From positions 18,470-82,469 of the forward strand of contig NZ_FUHW01000023.1 in NCBI RefSeq assembly GCF_900163545.1: 64,000 bases of DNA, given 5' to 3'. A model generated the notes under the pieces. It was not told where the DNA came from and did no database searches. It was given only the letters and a program-made list of their open reading frames with translations. The position numbers were made by a program, and so were the translations under genes. Below are positions 54,695 through 64,000 of this stretch, one piece after another. Source of the DNA: Arthrobacter rhombi. Lineage in GTDB: Bacteria > Actinomycetota > Actinomycetes > Actinomycetales > Micrococcaceae. How positions within the stretch are numbered: the stretch's first letter is position 1; each line of letters opens with the position of its first letter.

Positions 54695-57600
54695 TCAGGC
54701 AACCGTCCGTTCTACCGAGATGGTGGTGTCGACATCGCCGGGGATCAGTTCCAGATCGATGGTCAAGGTTTCGTGCTTGACCAGTTCGGCGTTGGCGTGC
54801 AGGGCATCGATGATGTCCTGCGGGGCATTGATGGTGGTCAGGATCCTGTCGCTGACGTGCAGGTCAGCATCCTTACGGGCCTGCTGGATCGAACGAACCA
54901 TATCGCGGGCGGTGCCTTCGGCCTCCAGTTCGGCGGTGACGTCGGTGTTCAGGACCACGAAACCACCGCCGGGGAGCATCGAGACGGCGGTGGATCCGCC
55001 GTCGTCCCCGTCGGCGACCACCGTTTCCAGGGTGTATTCCCCTTCTTCAAGCGCCAGCCCACCCGAGGTGACGACGCCGTCGGTGAGCGACCAGTTGCCC
55101 GTTTTGGAGCCCTTGATCGCTACCTGGACGTTCTTGCCCAGCCGGGGTCCTGCGGCCCGGGCGTTCACGACGAGTTTTTGTTCGATCCCGAATTCCTCCG
55201 GGGAGGCGTCGGCGGCGTCGACCAGCCGGACATGGCGCAGGTTCAGTTCGTCGGCGATGACCTCGGTTCCGGATTCCAGCTCGGAGGAGGCGGGAACGAC
55301 CACGGTGAGTTCCTGCAGCGGCAGGCGCACCCGCAGTTTGGCTGCCTTGCGCAGGCTCGAACCGGTTGAGCAGACTTGCCGGATCCTGTCCATGCGGGCG
55401 ACGAGCTCGGGATTGGCGGCGAAGGTGCCGGTTTCGGGCCAGTCGGTCAGGTGGACCGAACGCCCACCGGTGAGACCACGCCAGATCTCCTCGGTCACCA
55501 ACGGCAGCAGTGGGGCGGCCACCCGGCAGAGGGCTTCCAACGCGGTGTGCAGGGCGTCGAAGGCGTCGGTATCTTCGGCGAAGAAGCGGTCGCGGCTACG
55601 CCTGACATACCAGTTGGTGAGCATATCCAGGTAGGACCTCAAGGCGTCGCAGGCCCCTGAGACGTCGTAGGCGTCCAGACGGGTGCCGATCTCGGAGACG
55701 AGGTCCCCCGTATTGGCCAACAGGTACTGATCCAGGGTGTCGGTGTACCCGTCATGGCGCAGCTTCGCCTCATAGCCGGCCCCGGAGTTCGCGGAGTTGG
55801 TGTAGAGGGTGAAGAAGCTGTAGACATTCCACAGCGGGAGGATGACCTGGCGGACTCCGTCACGGATGCCTTGTTCGGTGACCACGAGGTTGCCACCGCG
55901 CAGGATGGGGCTGGACATCAGGAACCAGCGCATCGCGTCGGAACCGTCACGGTCCAGGACCTCGTTGACGTCGGGGAAGTTATGCAACGACTTGGACATT
56001 TTTTGTCCGTCAGAGCCCAGCACGATCCCGTGGCTGATGACGTTGCGGAAGGCCGGGCGGTCGAAGAGCGCGGTGGAGAGCACGTGGAGCATGTAGAACC
56101 AGCCGCGGGTCTGTCCGATGTATTCGACGATGAAATCCGCGGGGTGGTGGGTGGAGAACCAGTCCTTATTCTCGAACGGGTAGTGCACCTGCCCATAGGG
56201 CATGGAGCCGGAGTCGAACCAGACGTCCAGGACGTCCTCGACCCGGCGCATGGTGGAGGCCCCGGTGGGGTCGTCCGGGTTGGGCCGGGTGAGTTCGTCG
56301 ATGAACGGGCGGTGCAGGTCGACCTCGCCCTCGTGGTTCAACGGCAGGCGACCGAAGGCCTCCTCCATTTCGGCCAGCGAACCGTAGACATCGGTGCGTG
56401 GGTAGTCGGGGTTATCCGAAACCCAGACGGGGATCGGGCTGCCCCAGTAGCGGTTGCGGGAGATCGACCAGTCGCGGGCGTTCTCCAGCCATTTGCCGAA
56501 CTGGCCGTCCTTCACATTGGAAGGGATCCAGTTGATGTCCTGGTTCAGTTCGCTCATCCGGGCCTTGATCTTGGTGACCTCGACGTACCAGGAGGAGATG
56601 GCCCGGTAGATCAGCGGGGTCCGGCAACGCCAGCAATGCGGGTAGGAGTGCACATAGCTGGCCTGGCGGACCAACCGACCGGAAGACTTCAGGTCGGAAA
56701 TGATGGCCTTATTCGCGTCGAAGACCTGCACGCCGGCGATCTGGGACAGCGGGCCCTGGGCGAAGAGCGGCAGGAACTTGGCGCCCTCATCAACCGAGAG
56801 CACGACGGGGATTCCGTTGGCCTCGCAGATTTTCTGGTCCTCTTCGCCATAGGCGGGGGCCTGGTGGACGATGCCGGTGCCGTCGGTGGTGGTGACGTAG
56901 TCGGCGACCAGGATCCGCCAAGATTTGGCGGTGCCGTAGGTCTCGTCATCGGCGAAATAATCCCAGAGCCGCTCGTATTCCAGCCCCTCCAATTCGGACC
57001 CCTGGTAGGTGGCGGTGACTGCTTCGGCCGCGGCAGCAGCGTCGTCGTACCCGAGGTCCTTGGCGTAGGCGCCGAGCAGGTCCGAGGCCAGCATGAAGGA
57101 CTCCCCCGCCGCGCTGGTTCCTGCGGGGCCCGCGGGAACGACGACGTAGTAGACGTCGGGTCCCACGGCGAGAGCCTGGTTGGTGGGCAGCGTCCACGGC
57201 GTGGTGGTCCAGGCGATCGCCTGGGTGCCGGCCAGCTGCTGGGAGATCTTGCTTTCCCCGGCCAGGATGCCGAAGGTGACCGTGACGGTCTGGTCCTGGC
57301 GGTCCTTATAGACGTCTTCGTCCATGCGCAGCTCGTGGTTGGACAGCGGCGTCTCGTCCTTCCAGCAATACGGCAGCACCCGGTAGCCGTTATAGGTCAG
57401 GCCCTGGGTGTGCAGCTGCTTGAAGGCCCAGAGGACCGATTCCATGTAGTCGACGTTCAGCGTCTTATAGTCGTTGTCGAAGTCTACCCAGCGGGCCTGC
57501 CGAGTGACATATTCCTGCCATTCACCGGCGTACTTCATCACCGAGGAACGGCAGGCGTCGTTGAACTTGTCGATGCCCATGGCCTCGATCTGCTGCTTAT

Positions 57601-57952
57601 CCGTCATCCCGAGCTGCTTCATCGCCTCGAGTTCGGCGGGCAGTCCGTGGGTATCCCAGCCGAAGCGGCGTTCCACACGCTTGCCTCGCTGGGTCTGGTA
57701 GCGCGCGACGAGGTCCTTGACGTAGCCGGTGAGTAGGTGTCCGTAGTGCGGCAAGCCGTTGGCGAAGGGAGGGCCGTCATAGAAGACGAATTCGTTGGCC
57801 CCGTCAGCCCCTGCGGGTCGGGCGTCGATGGAGGCCTGAAAGGTCTGGTCGTCTTCCCAGTACTTCAGCACGCGTTCCTCGATCTCGGGGAACCGCGGCG
57901 AGGCGGGCGTGACGTTCTGCGGATCGGTGGAGGCCTTGGGGTACAAACTCAT
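54695..57952 (-). CDS. ileS: Isoleucine--tRNA ligase (eukaryote-like type 2)
   Basis: A 1085-residue class I synthetase with CP1 editing domain. The HIGH-equivalent is [10 protein letters not shown], the editing site [15 protein letters not shown], and the KMSKS loop [13 protein letters not shown]. The HYGH form and length indicate the type 2 lineage common in actinobacteria, many members of which are poorly sensitive to mupirocin. The ATG at 57952 has AGGAC upstream; one at 57970 is an alternative. The leader carries a T-box. Confidence 0.96.
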   Translation of the reverse strand: MSLYPKASTDPQNVTPASPRFPEIEERVLKYWEDDQTFQASIDARPAGADGANEFVFYDGPPFANGLPHYGHLLTGYVKDLVARYQTQRGKRVERRFGWDTHGLPAELEAMKQLGMTDKQQIEAMGIDKFNDACRSSVMKYAGEWQEYVTRQARWVDFDNDYKTLNVDYMESVLWAFKQLHTQGLTYNGYRVLPYCWKDETPLSNHELRMDEDVYKDRQDQTVTVTFGILAGESKISQQLAGTQAIAWTTTPWTLPTNQALAVGPDVYYVVVPAGPAGTSAAGESFMLASDLLGAYAKDLGYDDAAAAAEAVTATYQGSELEGLEYERLWDYFADDETYGTAKSWRILVADYVTTTDGTGIVHQAPAYGEEDQKICEANGIPVVLSVDEGAKFLPLFAQGPLSQIAGVQVFDANKAIISDLKSSGRLVRQASYVHSYPHCWRCRTPLIYRAISSWYVEVTKIKARMSELNQDINWIPSNVKDGQFGKWLENARDWSISRNRYWGSPIPVWVSDNPDYPRTDVYGSLAEMEEAFGRLPLNHEGEVDLHRPFIDELTRPNPDDPTGASTMRRVEDVLDVWFDSGSMPYGQVHYPFENKDWFSTHHPADFIVEYIGQTRGWFYMLHVLSTALFDRPAFRNVISHGIVLGSDGQKMSKSLHNFPDVNEVLDRDGSDAMRWFLMSSPILRGGNLVVTEQGIRDGVRQVILPLWNVYSFFTLYTNSANSGAGYEAKLRHDGYTDTLDQYLLANTGDLVSEIGTRLDAYDVSGACDALRSYLDMLTNWYVRRSRDRFFAEDTDAFDALHTALEALCRVAAPLLPLVTEEIWRGLTGGRSVHLTDWPETGTFAANPELVARMDRIRQVCSTGSSLRKAAKLRVRLPLQELTVVVPASSELESGTEVIADELNLRHVRLVDAADASPEEFGIEQKLVVNARAAGPRLGKNVQVAIKGSKTGNWSLTDGVVTSGGLALEEGEYTLETVVADGDDGGSTAVSMLPGGGFVVLNTDVTAELEAEGTARDMVRSIQQARKDADLHVSDRILTTINAPQDIIDALHANAELVKHETLTIDLELIPGDVDTTISVERTVA

Positions 57953-57974
57953 CAGCGGCAGTCCTGGCATCGGT

Positions 57975-58203
57975 TCGACGTTGTCTGACAACGTCTGGTG
58001 TTCTCGATGCGGGGACGATTCCCGGCATTCGGTTGCCGGTTCTCGCGGTACCACCCCGCTTGTCCGCGGGCCCACCTGACAGGAGGGCCGCGCGAACCGC
58101 TCGCACTGGGCTTTCACGCGCCCAACCGCCCGGTTCTACTGGGTCTGCACGGGGGCTGACCGTTCTTCCGGAAGCTCACCGGTGATGGCCGGGTCGTTGC
58201 TGG
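57975..58203 (-). promoter_or_regulatory. T-box riboswitch controlling ileS
   Basis: The leader contains the T-box sequence GGGTGGTACCGCGA (58056-58043), whose TGGT (58053-58050) pairs with the acceptor end of uncharged tRNA. The specifier is probably the isoleucine codon ATC at 58186-58184, in a short stem I (GGCCATCACCGGTGAGC) of the ultrashort actinobacterial form. Uncharged tRNA-Ile would raise ileS expression, most likely at translation start since no T-run terminator lies before the gene. Confidence 0.85.
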
Positions 58204-58210
58204 TGCTTCC

Positions 58211-58216
58211 AGTCTA
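58211..58216 (-). promoter_or_regulatory. Candidate -10 of the ileS leader
   Basis: Minus-strand TAGACT lies about 8 bases before the start of the T-box leader. No clear -35 was found. Confidence 0.45.
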
Positions 58217-58240
58217 GCGGATACCAGGGCGGTGGTGCGC

Positions 58241-58885
58241 TCATGCTGCGGGCCGGCGCTCCCCGTCCACGAGAAGGTTGGCCGGGATCAGATCGCCATG
58301 GCTCATGACGTCTTCACCGCCAGCCGGAAGTTCACGGAATGAGCCCCACATCAAACGCAGACGGGCAACGTCGAGCAGGCCCTCGCTTTTTTCGAAGCAG
58401 TGCTCCATCCAGCCGTCGTGATCGGGGAGGTCTCCCCCGCGGCCGCCGCCGCTGAAGGTACGGCCGTGTCTGTCGGTTTTCCGCAGGGCCAGGATGAGTC
58501 GGACGAGATCGTCGGCGAACCGAATCGAGCCCGCAAGGCCGGAGGGAGTCGCGACGCTACCGGGAATCCACGTTTGGAGCGTCCACGGCAGGGGGTAGGA
58601 ATCGCCGCGCCGGCCCAGGCCGACGCAGGTTGGTGTGGGAACAGGGCTGGGCCCCGCGAGCTCGCTCATGGCACCGGCTTCGGCACGCAGGGATTCGGCC
58701 AGCTCGTCCGGGTCGGTGCGGCGGAGCGGAAAGCGTGCAGCCAACAGATCGCCGACGCGGAAGATGGCATTGACGGTTCCCGTGCTTGGAAGATAGCTGA
58801 CGGGTTCCCGCATCAGGTGTGGAAACTGTTGACGGATCAAGGACTGGACCGTGGGAACGTCAATCGCGATCTGGTCGTGGTGCAC
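58241..58885 (-). pseudogene. Truncated aminoglycoside phosphotransferase-like gene
   Basis: 214 residues of a kinase-fold APH family protein. The N-lobe (YLPSTGTVNAIFRVGDLLAARFPLR), linker and the catalytic loop MSHGDLIPANLLVDGE are present. The frame then ends at GERRPAA, just before the DFG-equivalent GxxDxGD segment and the last 70-80 residues seen in intact members. The ileS promoter follows immediately. Without the second magnesium ligand the product should be inactive. The GTG at 58885 has GAAGGA upstream. Confidence 0.72.
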
Positions 58886-58914
58886 AGGTCCTTCTTTGTC
58901 TGGGCTGGCCGGCT

Positions 58915-59427
58915 TCAATGGAGGAAGACCTTCAACCCGACGACCAGCAGCCCCAGAAGTGCCGTGCACCCGGAAACCATGAGACGAGTCCATACGGTGG
59001 GGGCCCAGCGCAGCGACGACAGATATCCCACCACGGCGAGCAGGAAGACGTTGACCCATAGTGCCGTCCACAGGACCACCTCGTCGCTGAGCACCCCGAG
59101 GACACCCAGCAACAGGATGCCCAGTGGGATGACGGCCGCCAAGAGCAACCCCACCGAATGGCGCCAGGCATGGGCGATCTCGCCGCGAAAAGTTGCCTGG
59201 CCCGGTTCGCTCTGGTTCAGGTGCGCTACGGCGACAGCGAAGAGATGGGCCGCCCAGAAGACGACGACCGTGCCGAGCACCTTGAAGAAATTCTCCGCCG
59301 ACGTGTTGGCATAACGGCCCATCACGATCAGCATGGCGGAGACCACGATGAGCCCATACACCGCCGATTCGAAGGAGGACCCTGGACGCCGGGTCCAGGA
59401 TCCACTGCCCCCGGGGTTCTTCCTCAT
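58915..59427 (-). CDS. Four-span membrane protein of unknown function
   Basis: A 170-residue protein with four to five hydrophobic helices (YGLIVVSAMLIVMGRYA, FFKVLGTVVVFWAAHLFAVA, VGLLLAAVIPLGILLLGVLG, WTALWVNVFLLAVVGYL) and a basic, Gly/Ser-rich N-terminus. It lies 29 bases upstream of the truncated phosphotransferase gene. I do not recognise the family. The start could also be the GTG at 59463. Confidence 0.7.
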   Translation of the reverse strand: MRKNPGGSGSWTRRPGSSFESAVYGLIVVSAMLIVMGRYANTSAENFFKVLGTVVVFWAAHLFAVAVAHLNQSEPGQATFRGEIAHAWRHSVGLLLAAVIPLGILLLGVLGVLSDEVVLWTALWVNVFLLAVVGYLSSLRWAPTVWTRLMVSGCTALLGLLVVGLKVFLH

Positions 59428-59477
59428 GCCCTCAGTATCCCGAAGAACCCCACTCCGGACCACAGGCTCGGCGAACC

Positions 59478-61103
59478 CTACGCGAATCGCACGATCCCGC
59501 CCCGGCGGGTTTGTGCGACGGCGATGTCCTGGATCCGTGTGGGATCCACCGCCGTCGGATCCTCTTCAAGCAACACCAGATCCGCGTACTTCCCCGTTTC
59601 GATCGATCCGGTCACGTCATCGGCCCGGCATTGCCAGGCGGCGTCGATGGTCACGGCCCGCAGGGCTGCTTCAACACTGATGCGCTCGTCCGGGTTCAGG
59701 ACCCCGCCTCCTTCGGCCATGATCCGGGTGACCGCATCCTGCACGTAGCGCAGCGGCTCAAGTGGGGTGACGTTCCAATCGCTGTGCAGCGAGATGCGCA
59801 GGCCACCGGCCAGCGCCGAGGCGCAGGGGTCGTAGAAGTTGGTGCGTTCGGGGCCCAGCAACCGCTCGCGGAACGCCTGGCCCCACCATCTGACATGTCC
59901 GATGAGAAACGATGGTGAAACCCCTGCTGCCGCCATGCGGGCAATATGTTCCGGACGGGTGAGGCTGCAGTGTTCGATCCGGTGCCGGTGGTCGCTCCGC
60001 GGGTGGGCGGCCAGCGCTTGTTCGAAGGCGTCCAGGGTCGTGTCGATGGCCGCGTCCCCGTTGGCGTGGACGCCGATCTGCCAACCGTCACGGTGGGCCC
60101 GGGACACCACGGCCGCCAGTTCCGCGGGCGAATGGTTCAGGGCCCCTCGGCTGCTCTTGCCGAGATAGGGTTCGCGTTGGAATCCGGTGCCTGCCTGGTT
60201 GGACCCATCCGACCACGCCTTGATGCCGTCAACCCGGAACAGGTCGTCCCCGTCGCCCGGGCGCACTCCCTTGGCCATCCAGTCGTCATAGCAGCTCGAG
60301 ACCAGCATGCCCCGATATCTGACGGGTGAATCGGCGTCGAGTACAGTGCGCAGGACGTCCAGATCCGAGGTGCCGTCGATGGAACCGATCCCGCAGTCGT
60401 GCAGCAAGGTGACCCCTTGGCCGGCTGCCTGCCACAGCAGCTCGCGAATCCTGCCGGCCAAGCCAGCACCGGTGGCGAAGGGAAGCCCCGCACCGAAGGC
60501 GGCCAGGGCCGAGGATTCTTCCAGCCGGCCGGTGGGCTCACCCTGGGCATCGCGGGTATAGCGGCCCGCCGGCGGATCCGGGGTATGCCGGTCGATACCG
60601 GCCCGGGCCAGGGCGGCGGAGTTGACGTAGGCGATATGCCCGTTGCTTTCCAACACCAGCGCCGGAGCGTGCGGGACCAGGCGGTCCAAAACATAGCGGT
60701 CCAGCACCGGGTGGCCGGCGGTGATGCTCGGATCAAATTGCTGCGCCAGAACCCAGCCCGTCGAGGCAGGGACGGCCTGGCGCAGAGCGGTGAAGACCTC
60801 GTCCGCCGTGGGACGAGTCATGGGGCTGATATCGGTCCAGTCGGCCAACTGCACCATGGAGGAATGCATATGGGGGTCGATCAATCCCGGCAGCAACGCC
60901 CTGCCCTCCAGGTCGATCTGCTCGGTCCCGGCACCGATCAGCCCAGAGAGCTCCTCGGTGGAACCCACTGCGAGGATAAGCCCATCACGGACTGCCACTG
61001 CTTGGGCTCGCGGCTTCCGCGCGTCCATGGTCAGAATTGGCCCGCCGGAGAAAAACTGGTCGGCTGGCTGGTTGATGGTCTGCGAAAGGCGGGGTTCGGA
61101 CAT
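59478..61103 (-). CDS. Amidohydrolase family protein (YtcJ-like)
   Basis: A 541-residue metal-dependent hydrolase of the imidazolonepropionase/YtcJ type. The metal motif HxH is in LIDPHMHSSM, further ligands are in GVHANGDAAID and RIEHCSL, and the catalytic aspartate in SLHSDWNVTPLEP. The C-terminal beta sandwich returns at GKYADLVLLEEDP. It hydrolyses C-N bonds in an unknown cyclic or amide substrate. It is divergent from the zinc-ribbon/MBL gene. Confidence 0.88.
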   Translation of the reverse strand: MSEPRLSQTINQPADQFFSGGPILTMDARKPRAQAVAVRDGLILAVGSTEELSGLIGAGTEQIDLEGRALLPGLIDPHMHSSMVQLADWTDISPMTRPTADEVFTALRQAVPASTGWVLAQQFDPSITAGHPVLDRYVLDRLVPHAPALVLESNGHIAYVNSAALARAGIDRHTPDPPAGRYTRDAQGEPTGRLEESSALAAFGAGLPFATGAGLAGRIRELLWQAAGQGVTLLHDCGIGSIDGTSDLDVLRTVLDADSPVRYRGMLVSSCYDDWMAKGVRPGDGDDLFRVDGIKAWSDGSNQAGTGFQREPYLGKSSRGALNHSPAELAAVVSRAHRDGWQIGVHANGDAAIDTTLDAFEQALAAHPRSDHRHRIEHCSLTRPEHIARMAAAGVSPSFLIGHVRWWGQAFRERLLGPERTNFYDPCASALAGGLRISLHSDWNVTPLEPLRYVQDAVTRIMAEGGGVLNPDERISVEAALRAVTIDAAWQCRADDVTGSIETGKYADLVLLEEDPTAVDPTRIQDIAVAQTRRGGIVRFA

Positions 61104-61184
61104 GTCACCGATGATAGTCCGGCCTCGGATTCCGCCCGGCGAACCCTTGACGTGTCACCGGTCGAGCACCGAAGAATGGTGTCC

Positions 61185-62012
61185 ATGACCATCTGGATCT
61201 GTGCAACCTGCGGCATCGAGCATCCCGACACCGAGGCCCCGCCGTCGTCCTGCGCCATCTGTCTGGACGCGAGGCAATATGTACCGGCCACCGGGCAGCG
61301 GTGGACCCACCAGCTGGAGCTCTCGGCCGACGGCCACCGGATGCACGTCGAACCGCTTGAACCGGGGTTGCACGGGTTGTCCGTGTCCCCACGGTTGGCG
61401 ATCGGCCAGCGGGGGCTGCTGGTGTGTACGGACGAGGGGAACCTGTTGTGGGAGCCGCCCGGGTATCTCGATGAGGAGACCCTCGCGGCGGTGCAGGAGC
61501 TGGGAGGGGTGGATGCCATCTCCGCGAGTCATCCCCATCTGACCGGGGCCTCCATCCAGTGGAGCCATGCCTTCAACCGGGCCCCGGTGTGGGTGGCGTC
61601 GGCGGACCGGGCGTGGATTCGCAGGCCCGACCCGGTCATTGAGCTGTGGTCGGGGGTGCATGAGGTGCTCCCAGGATTGACAATGATCCAATGCGGCGGC
61701 CATTTCGCGGGCAGTTCGGTCGTCCATTGGGCTACGGGGGCCGCTGGGAAGGGCACCATGCTCAGCGGGGACACGATCCAGATCGGCGCCGACCGGGCCT
61801 CGGTGAGCGCCATGCGCAGTTATCCGAACAACATTCCGCTGCCGGCCCGTTCCATCCGCCGGATCCTGGAGGCCACCACGGCCTATGACTATGACCGGAT
61901 ATACAGTGCCTTCGCCGTCATCGAGCAGGGGGCCAAACCGGTGGTGGAGTCCTCACTGTCCAGGTACATGGATTGGGTTCAGGGCAACGTCCCGGATGAA
62001 CCGGACCGGTAG
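61185..62012 (+). CDS. Zinc-ribbon plus divergent metallo-beta-lactamase-fold protein
   Basis: A 275-residue protein. The first 30 residues form a rubredoxin-like zinc ribbon with Cys6, Cys9, Cys23 and Cys26. The body resembles the MBL fold, but the usual HxHxDH is replaced by SASHPHLTGASIQW. Later ligands seem kept: GGHFAGSSVVHW and MLSGDTIQIG. The family-typical ending SRYMDWVQG is present. Function unknown; a hydrolase with altered metal site or a non-enzymatic protein is possible. An in-frame ATG at 61176 is an alternative start. Confidence 0.75.
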   Translation: MTIWICATCGIEHPDTEAPPSSCAICLDARQYVPATGQRWTHQLELSADGHRMHVEPLEPGLHGLSVSPRLAIGQRGLLVCTDEGNLLWEPPGYLDEETLAAVQELGGVDAISASHPHLTGASIQWSHAFNRAPVWVASADRAWIRRPDPVIELWSGVHEVLPGLTMIQCGGHFAGSSVVHWATGAAGKGTMLSGDTIQIGADRASVSAMRSYPNNIPLPARSIRRILEATTAYDYDRIYSAFAVIEQGAKPVVESSLSRYMDWVQGNVPDEPDR

Positions 62013-62041
62013 CCCGACGGACCCTGACCGCGCAGGGACCG

Positions 62042-62725
62042 CTATTTACGCGAAATAACGTCCCCGCTGTTCACGATCACGAACTCGTGGTCCTCCGTGA
62101 GCAGGTTGAGGTAGCCCGAATCGACGCTGAGCACGTAGGCCGTCAGCGGACCGCCGGTGGTTTCGATGTGCTCCAACGGAACCCAGGGGGTCTGGACAAA
62201 AGCGGCCACCAGGAGCAGGGAGATCCCGGACACCCACCCCACGCTCGCCATGGCCTTGGCAAAGGCCCGGCGCACCGGGTTCTTCGAGGAAAGCATCCGG
62301 ATCAAGGCAAAGAGCCCGAAGACGGCGGCCACGGCGACGGGAAGCCACCAGACCTCGAAGGATACGGTCAGCGCTGCCAGCGTCACCAACGCCAGCGTGG
62401 TAGCCAAGAGCACCACCGGTCGCCGGCCCAGCGGGGACCACACATAGGTGGCCAGCAATAAGGGCAGGATCACGATCATCAGGTAGGTCACCAGCAGGTG
62501 GCCTGCCATCAGCGAACCGAACAGCAGTGCCAGACCATCGCTCAAACCCAGCGTCGTGCTGACCGCAAAGGCCGTGTCCCAGTCGTAGCCGGAGACGGCG
62601 AAGATGCGCAGGATCAAAAAGACGAAGCCACCGGCGGCTGCCGGGGCGACGGTTCCTGCGTACCGGTGGGCAATCTCTGCCGGCCGTGACTCGTCCAGGG
62701 GCGGCTTCGGGGTTACGGCGGTCAT
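62042..62725 (-). CDS. Membrane protein of unknown function
   Basis: A 227-residue protein with about five membrane helices (GGFVFLILRIFAVSG, LLVTYLMIVILPLLLATYVW, VVLLATTLALVTLAALTV, LPVAVAAVFGLFALIRML, VGWVSGISLLLVAAFV) and a C-terminal soluble domain of about 45 residues (PLEHIETTGG to FVIVNSGDVISRK). No family recognised. Confidence 0.78.
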   Translation of the reverse strand: MTAVTPKPPLDESRPAEIAHRYAGTVAPAAAGGFVFLILRIFAVSGYDWDTAFAVSTTLGLSDGLALLFGSLMAGHLLVTYLMIVILPLLLATYVWSPLGRRPVVLLATTLALVTLAALTVSFEVWWLPVAVAAVFGLFALIRMLSSKNPVRRAFAKAMASVGWVSGISLLLVAAFVQTPWVPLEHIETTGGPLTAYVLSVDSGYLNLLTEDHEFVIVNSGDVISRK

Positions 62726-62833
62726 GCCTTGAGGCTACTTCTCCCCCGCGGGACCGGCCGTGGGGCCGCGCCGCTGGGCGGGGTTTCCGTCGCGGCCATT
62801 TCCCCCGCTCTGCCGCCCCGCTAGGGTGGCTGC

Positions 62834-63187
62834 ATGAGTGAAGACGTGGTGTTTCCGCATACGAGGGAATCCGACAACGAGAAATTGGGCTACCTGAAGA
62901 TGACGGAAGAGGGATTCGTGCCCATCGACCTGTTATGGAACGAACTCGAGGCGGCCATGGAGCTGACCGCGGCCGAGGCCCGCCTCGAGGAGCCGGGCCT
63001 GGGGTATCTGGCCGAGGACTGGTGGTTGGATGTCGACAACCAGGCCGAACGGGTCAAGGTCAGCATCCGGGAGGTGTCGATGGAGCGGGTCGTGGTGGCC
63101 AATGCCGACTTCGATTATCCCGAAGACATCGGCTTCGAGTTCGTCCTGGCCAATCCCACGCCGCGGCTCCATCCCGCCTCCTCCTAG
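62834..63187 (+). CDS. Small acidic protein of unknown function
   Basis: A 117-residue strongly acidic protein. Its middle (LWNELEAAMELTAAEARLEEPG) is helical and the second half (WWLDVDNQAERVKVSIREVSMERVVVANADF) looks like beta strands. No signal or membrane segment. The family is not recognised; good codon use and a clean ATG start support coding. Confidence 0.65.
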   Translation: MSEDVVFPHTRESDNEKLGYLKMTEEGFVPIDLLWNELEAAMELTAAEARLEEPGLGYLAEDWWLDVDNQAERVKVSIREVSMERVVVANADFDYPEDIGFEFVLANPTPRLHPASS

Positions 63188-63197
63188 CCGGGCGAGC

Positions 63198-64000
63198 TTA
63201 GACAGAGGCCCCCACGTCACTGCCCTGGCGCTCGCCGGTGGAGGCTTCGACCATGGCCCCGCGGTCGACGACCTTGATGCGTTCACGGGCCGCCGGCCCC
63301 GCCGCCGTGACGACGGGTTCGGCGGCCTCCCCCAGTGCCCGTTCATGGGCATCGAGGGCGATCCATCCGGCCCAGTCAGTGAATTCCACTCCACGGGCGG
63401 CGAGCAGTCGGGGCACCTCCGCGGGCTCCGGGACGACGGCGGTCGGAAGGTTGTCGAGGTCCTGAAGCAGGAGCGTGATGGTTTCCAGGGCATCTCCCTT
63501 GGTATGGCCGATCAGGCCCACCGGACCGCGCTTGATCCACCCGGTGGCATACAGTCCGGAAACGTGGCCTCCTGCCTCGTCGAGGACCCGTCCCCCGGCG
63601 TTGGGGATGACCCCGTTGCTGCCGTCATAAGCCAGGTCGGGCAGGGCGGAGCCGAAGTAGCCGATGGCCCGGTAGACGGCCTGGACGTCGTAGTCCACGA
63701 TGTCCCCGGTCCCGCGCACGTTTCCGGTGCCATCGAGTTCCTGGCGTTCGAATCGGATGCCTTCGACGGCCCCGTTGTTTCCGGTGATCTCCACCGGGGC
63801 GTGCAGGAAGTGCAGATGCAGCCGCCGCGAGGCAGGGGTCCGGGTACCGGCTTCCTCGGCCTCTTCACGGTCTTCCTGCTCGATGAGCCAGTTGGTGAGG
63901 GTGTTCACCATGGTCTTGGCCTGGTTGTTGGTTTTGATCGTCTCGTCGGAGGCGGCATCGAATTCGAAGTCCTCCGGGTAGAGGACGATGTCCACGTCCT
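63198..64000 (-). CDS. fprA: FAD-dependent ferredoxin-NADP reductase, FprA type, C-terminal part
   Basis: The last 267 or so residues of an adrenodoxin-reductase-like flavoenzyme that moves electrons between NADPH and ferredoxin; the N-terminus is beyond the window. Present are the NADP-domain portion (LHLHFLHAPVEITGNNGAVEG), YDVQAVYRAIGYFGSALPDL, and the FAD-contacting SGLYATGWIKRGPVGLIGHTK in part. The terminal 30 residues are unlike the family. Possibly the reductase for ferredoxin-dependent enzymes elsewhere. Confidence 0.85.
   Translation of the reverse strand, partial: DVDIVLYPEDFEFDAASDETIKTNNQAKTMVNTLTNWLIEQEDREEAEEAGTRTPASRRLHLHFLHAPVEITGNNGAVEGIRFERQELDGTGNVRGTGDIVDYDVQAVYRAIGYFGSALPDLAYDGSNGVIPNAGGRVLDEAGGHVSGLYATGWIKRGPVGLIGHTKGDALETITLLLQDLDNLPTAVVPEPAEVPRLLAARGVEFTDWAGWIALDAHERALGEAAEPVVTAAGPAARERIKVVDRGAMVEASTGERQGSDVGASV

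Noticed and set aside
60399..61184. N-terminal extension of the zinc-ribbon/MBL gene
   Set aside because: The extra 262 residues are antisense to the amidohydrolase gene; conserved sequence starts at the zinc ribbon (MTIWICATC).

Overview
The window is a dense, high-GC actinobacterial chromosome segment. Mycothiol-linked genes (a mycoredoxin, an MscR-type dehydrogenase, an MDMPI-fold enzyme), the order ileS-folC-DUF4233-ndk ... rne ... rplU-rpmA-obgE-proB-proA-nadD-rsfS, a class Ib nrdHIEF operon and an ileS T-box of actinobacterial type all point to Actinomycetota. Overall gene content is most like the Micrococcaceae (Arthrobacter and relatives); the family-level call is inference. No phage, insertion sequence, CRISPR array or replication origin was seen. 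The one RNA gene is a tRNA-Ala(GGC), and both window edges cut genes (thrS at the left, an FprA-type reductase at the right).

Region by region. 1-6.6 kb: 5' part of thrS, an SDR dehydrogenase, an SRPBCC protein, a coupled acetyltransferase-permease pair and a coupled DUF1990/MDMPI pair. 6.7-10.7 kb: a DUF6504-dnaE2 operon with a LexA-like SOS box in front, but no imuB or imuA' beside it. 10.8-20.8 kb: small enzymes, including an HMCES-family DNA-protein crosslink protein, mycoredoxin, mscR plus a metallo-hydrolase (mycothiol-dependent formaldehyde oxidation), a lipoate ligase-like protein, a uridine kinase-like protein, a double-hotdog thioesterase and SelO. 20.8-26.5 kb: a LysR regulator divergent from a three-gene N-demethylation operon resembling dgcA/stcD-gbcA-gbcB (betaine, stachydrine or a related methylammonium compound). 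26.6-30.8 kb: nrdHIEF with a tandem pair of NrdR-box-like sites. 31-36.6 kb: poxB, then two decayed genes facing apart (an acyl-CoA ligase and a TetR regulator), then a BetT-like BCCT transporter. 36.7-58.2 kb: the core growth cluster (tRNA-Ala, rsfS, nadD, proA, proB, obgE, rpmA, rplU, rne, prfC, a VKOR-family protein, ndk, folC, ileS), interrupted by an APC permease. 58.2-64 kb: a truncated aminoglycoside-phosphotransferase-like gene, two membrane proteins, an amidohydrolase, a zinc-ribbon/MBL protein, a small acidic protein and fprA.

How the genes work together: proBA makes proline, a compatible solute, while the BCCT transporter and the N-demethylase operon would import and degrade quaternary ammonium solutes; this link is inferred because the genes lie 8 kb apart. 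nrdHIEF, ndk and folC serve nucleotide and one-carbon metabolism. ileS is controlled by a T-box, nrdHIEF probably by NrdR, and dnaE2 probably by LexA. I do not see a wholly new multi-gene system. The most useful leads are the SOS-boxed dnaE2 cassette without imuB, the N-demethylase operon with its LysR regulator, the zinc-ribbon/MBL protein with altered metal motifs, the nadD start problem and several decaying loci.
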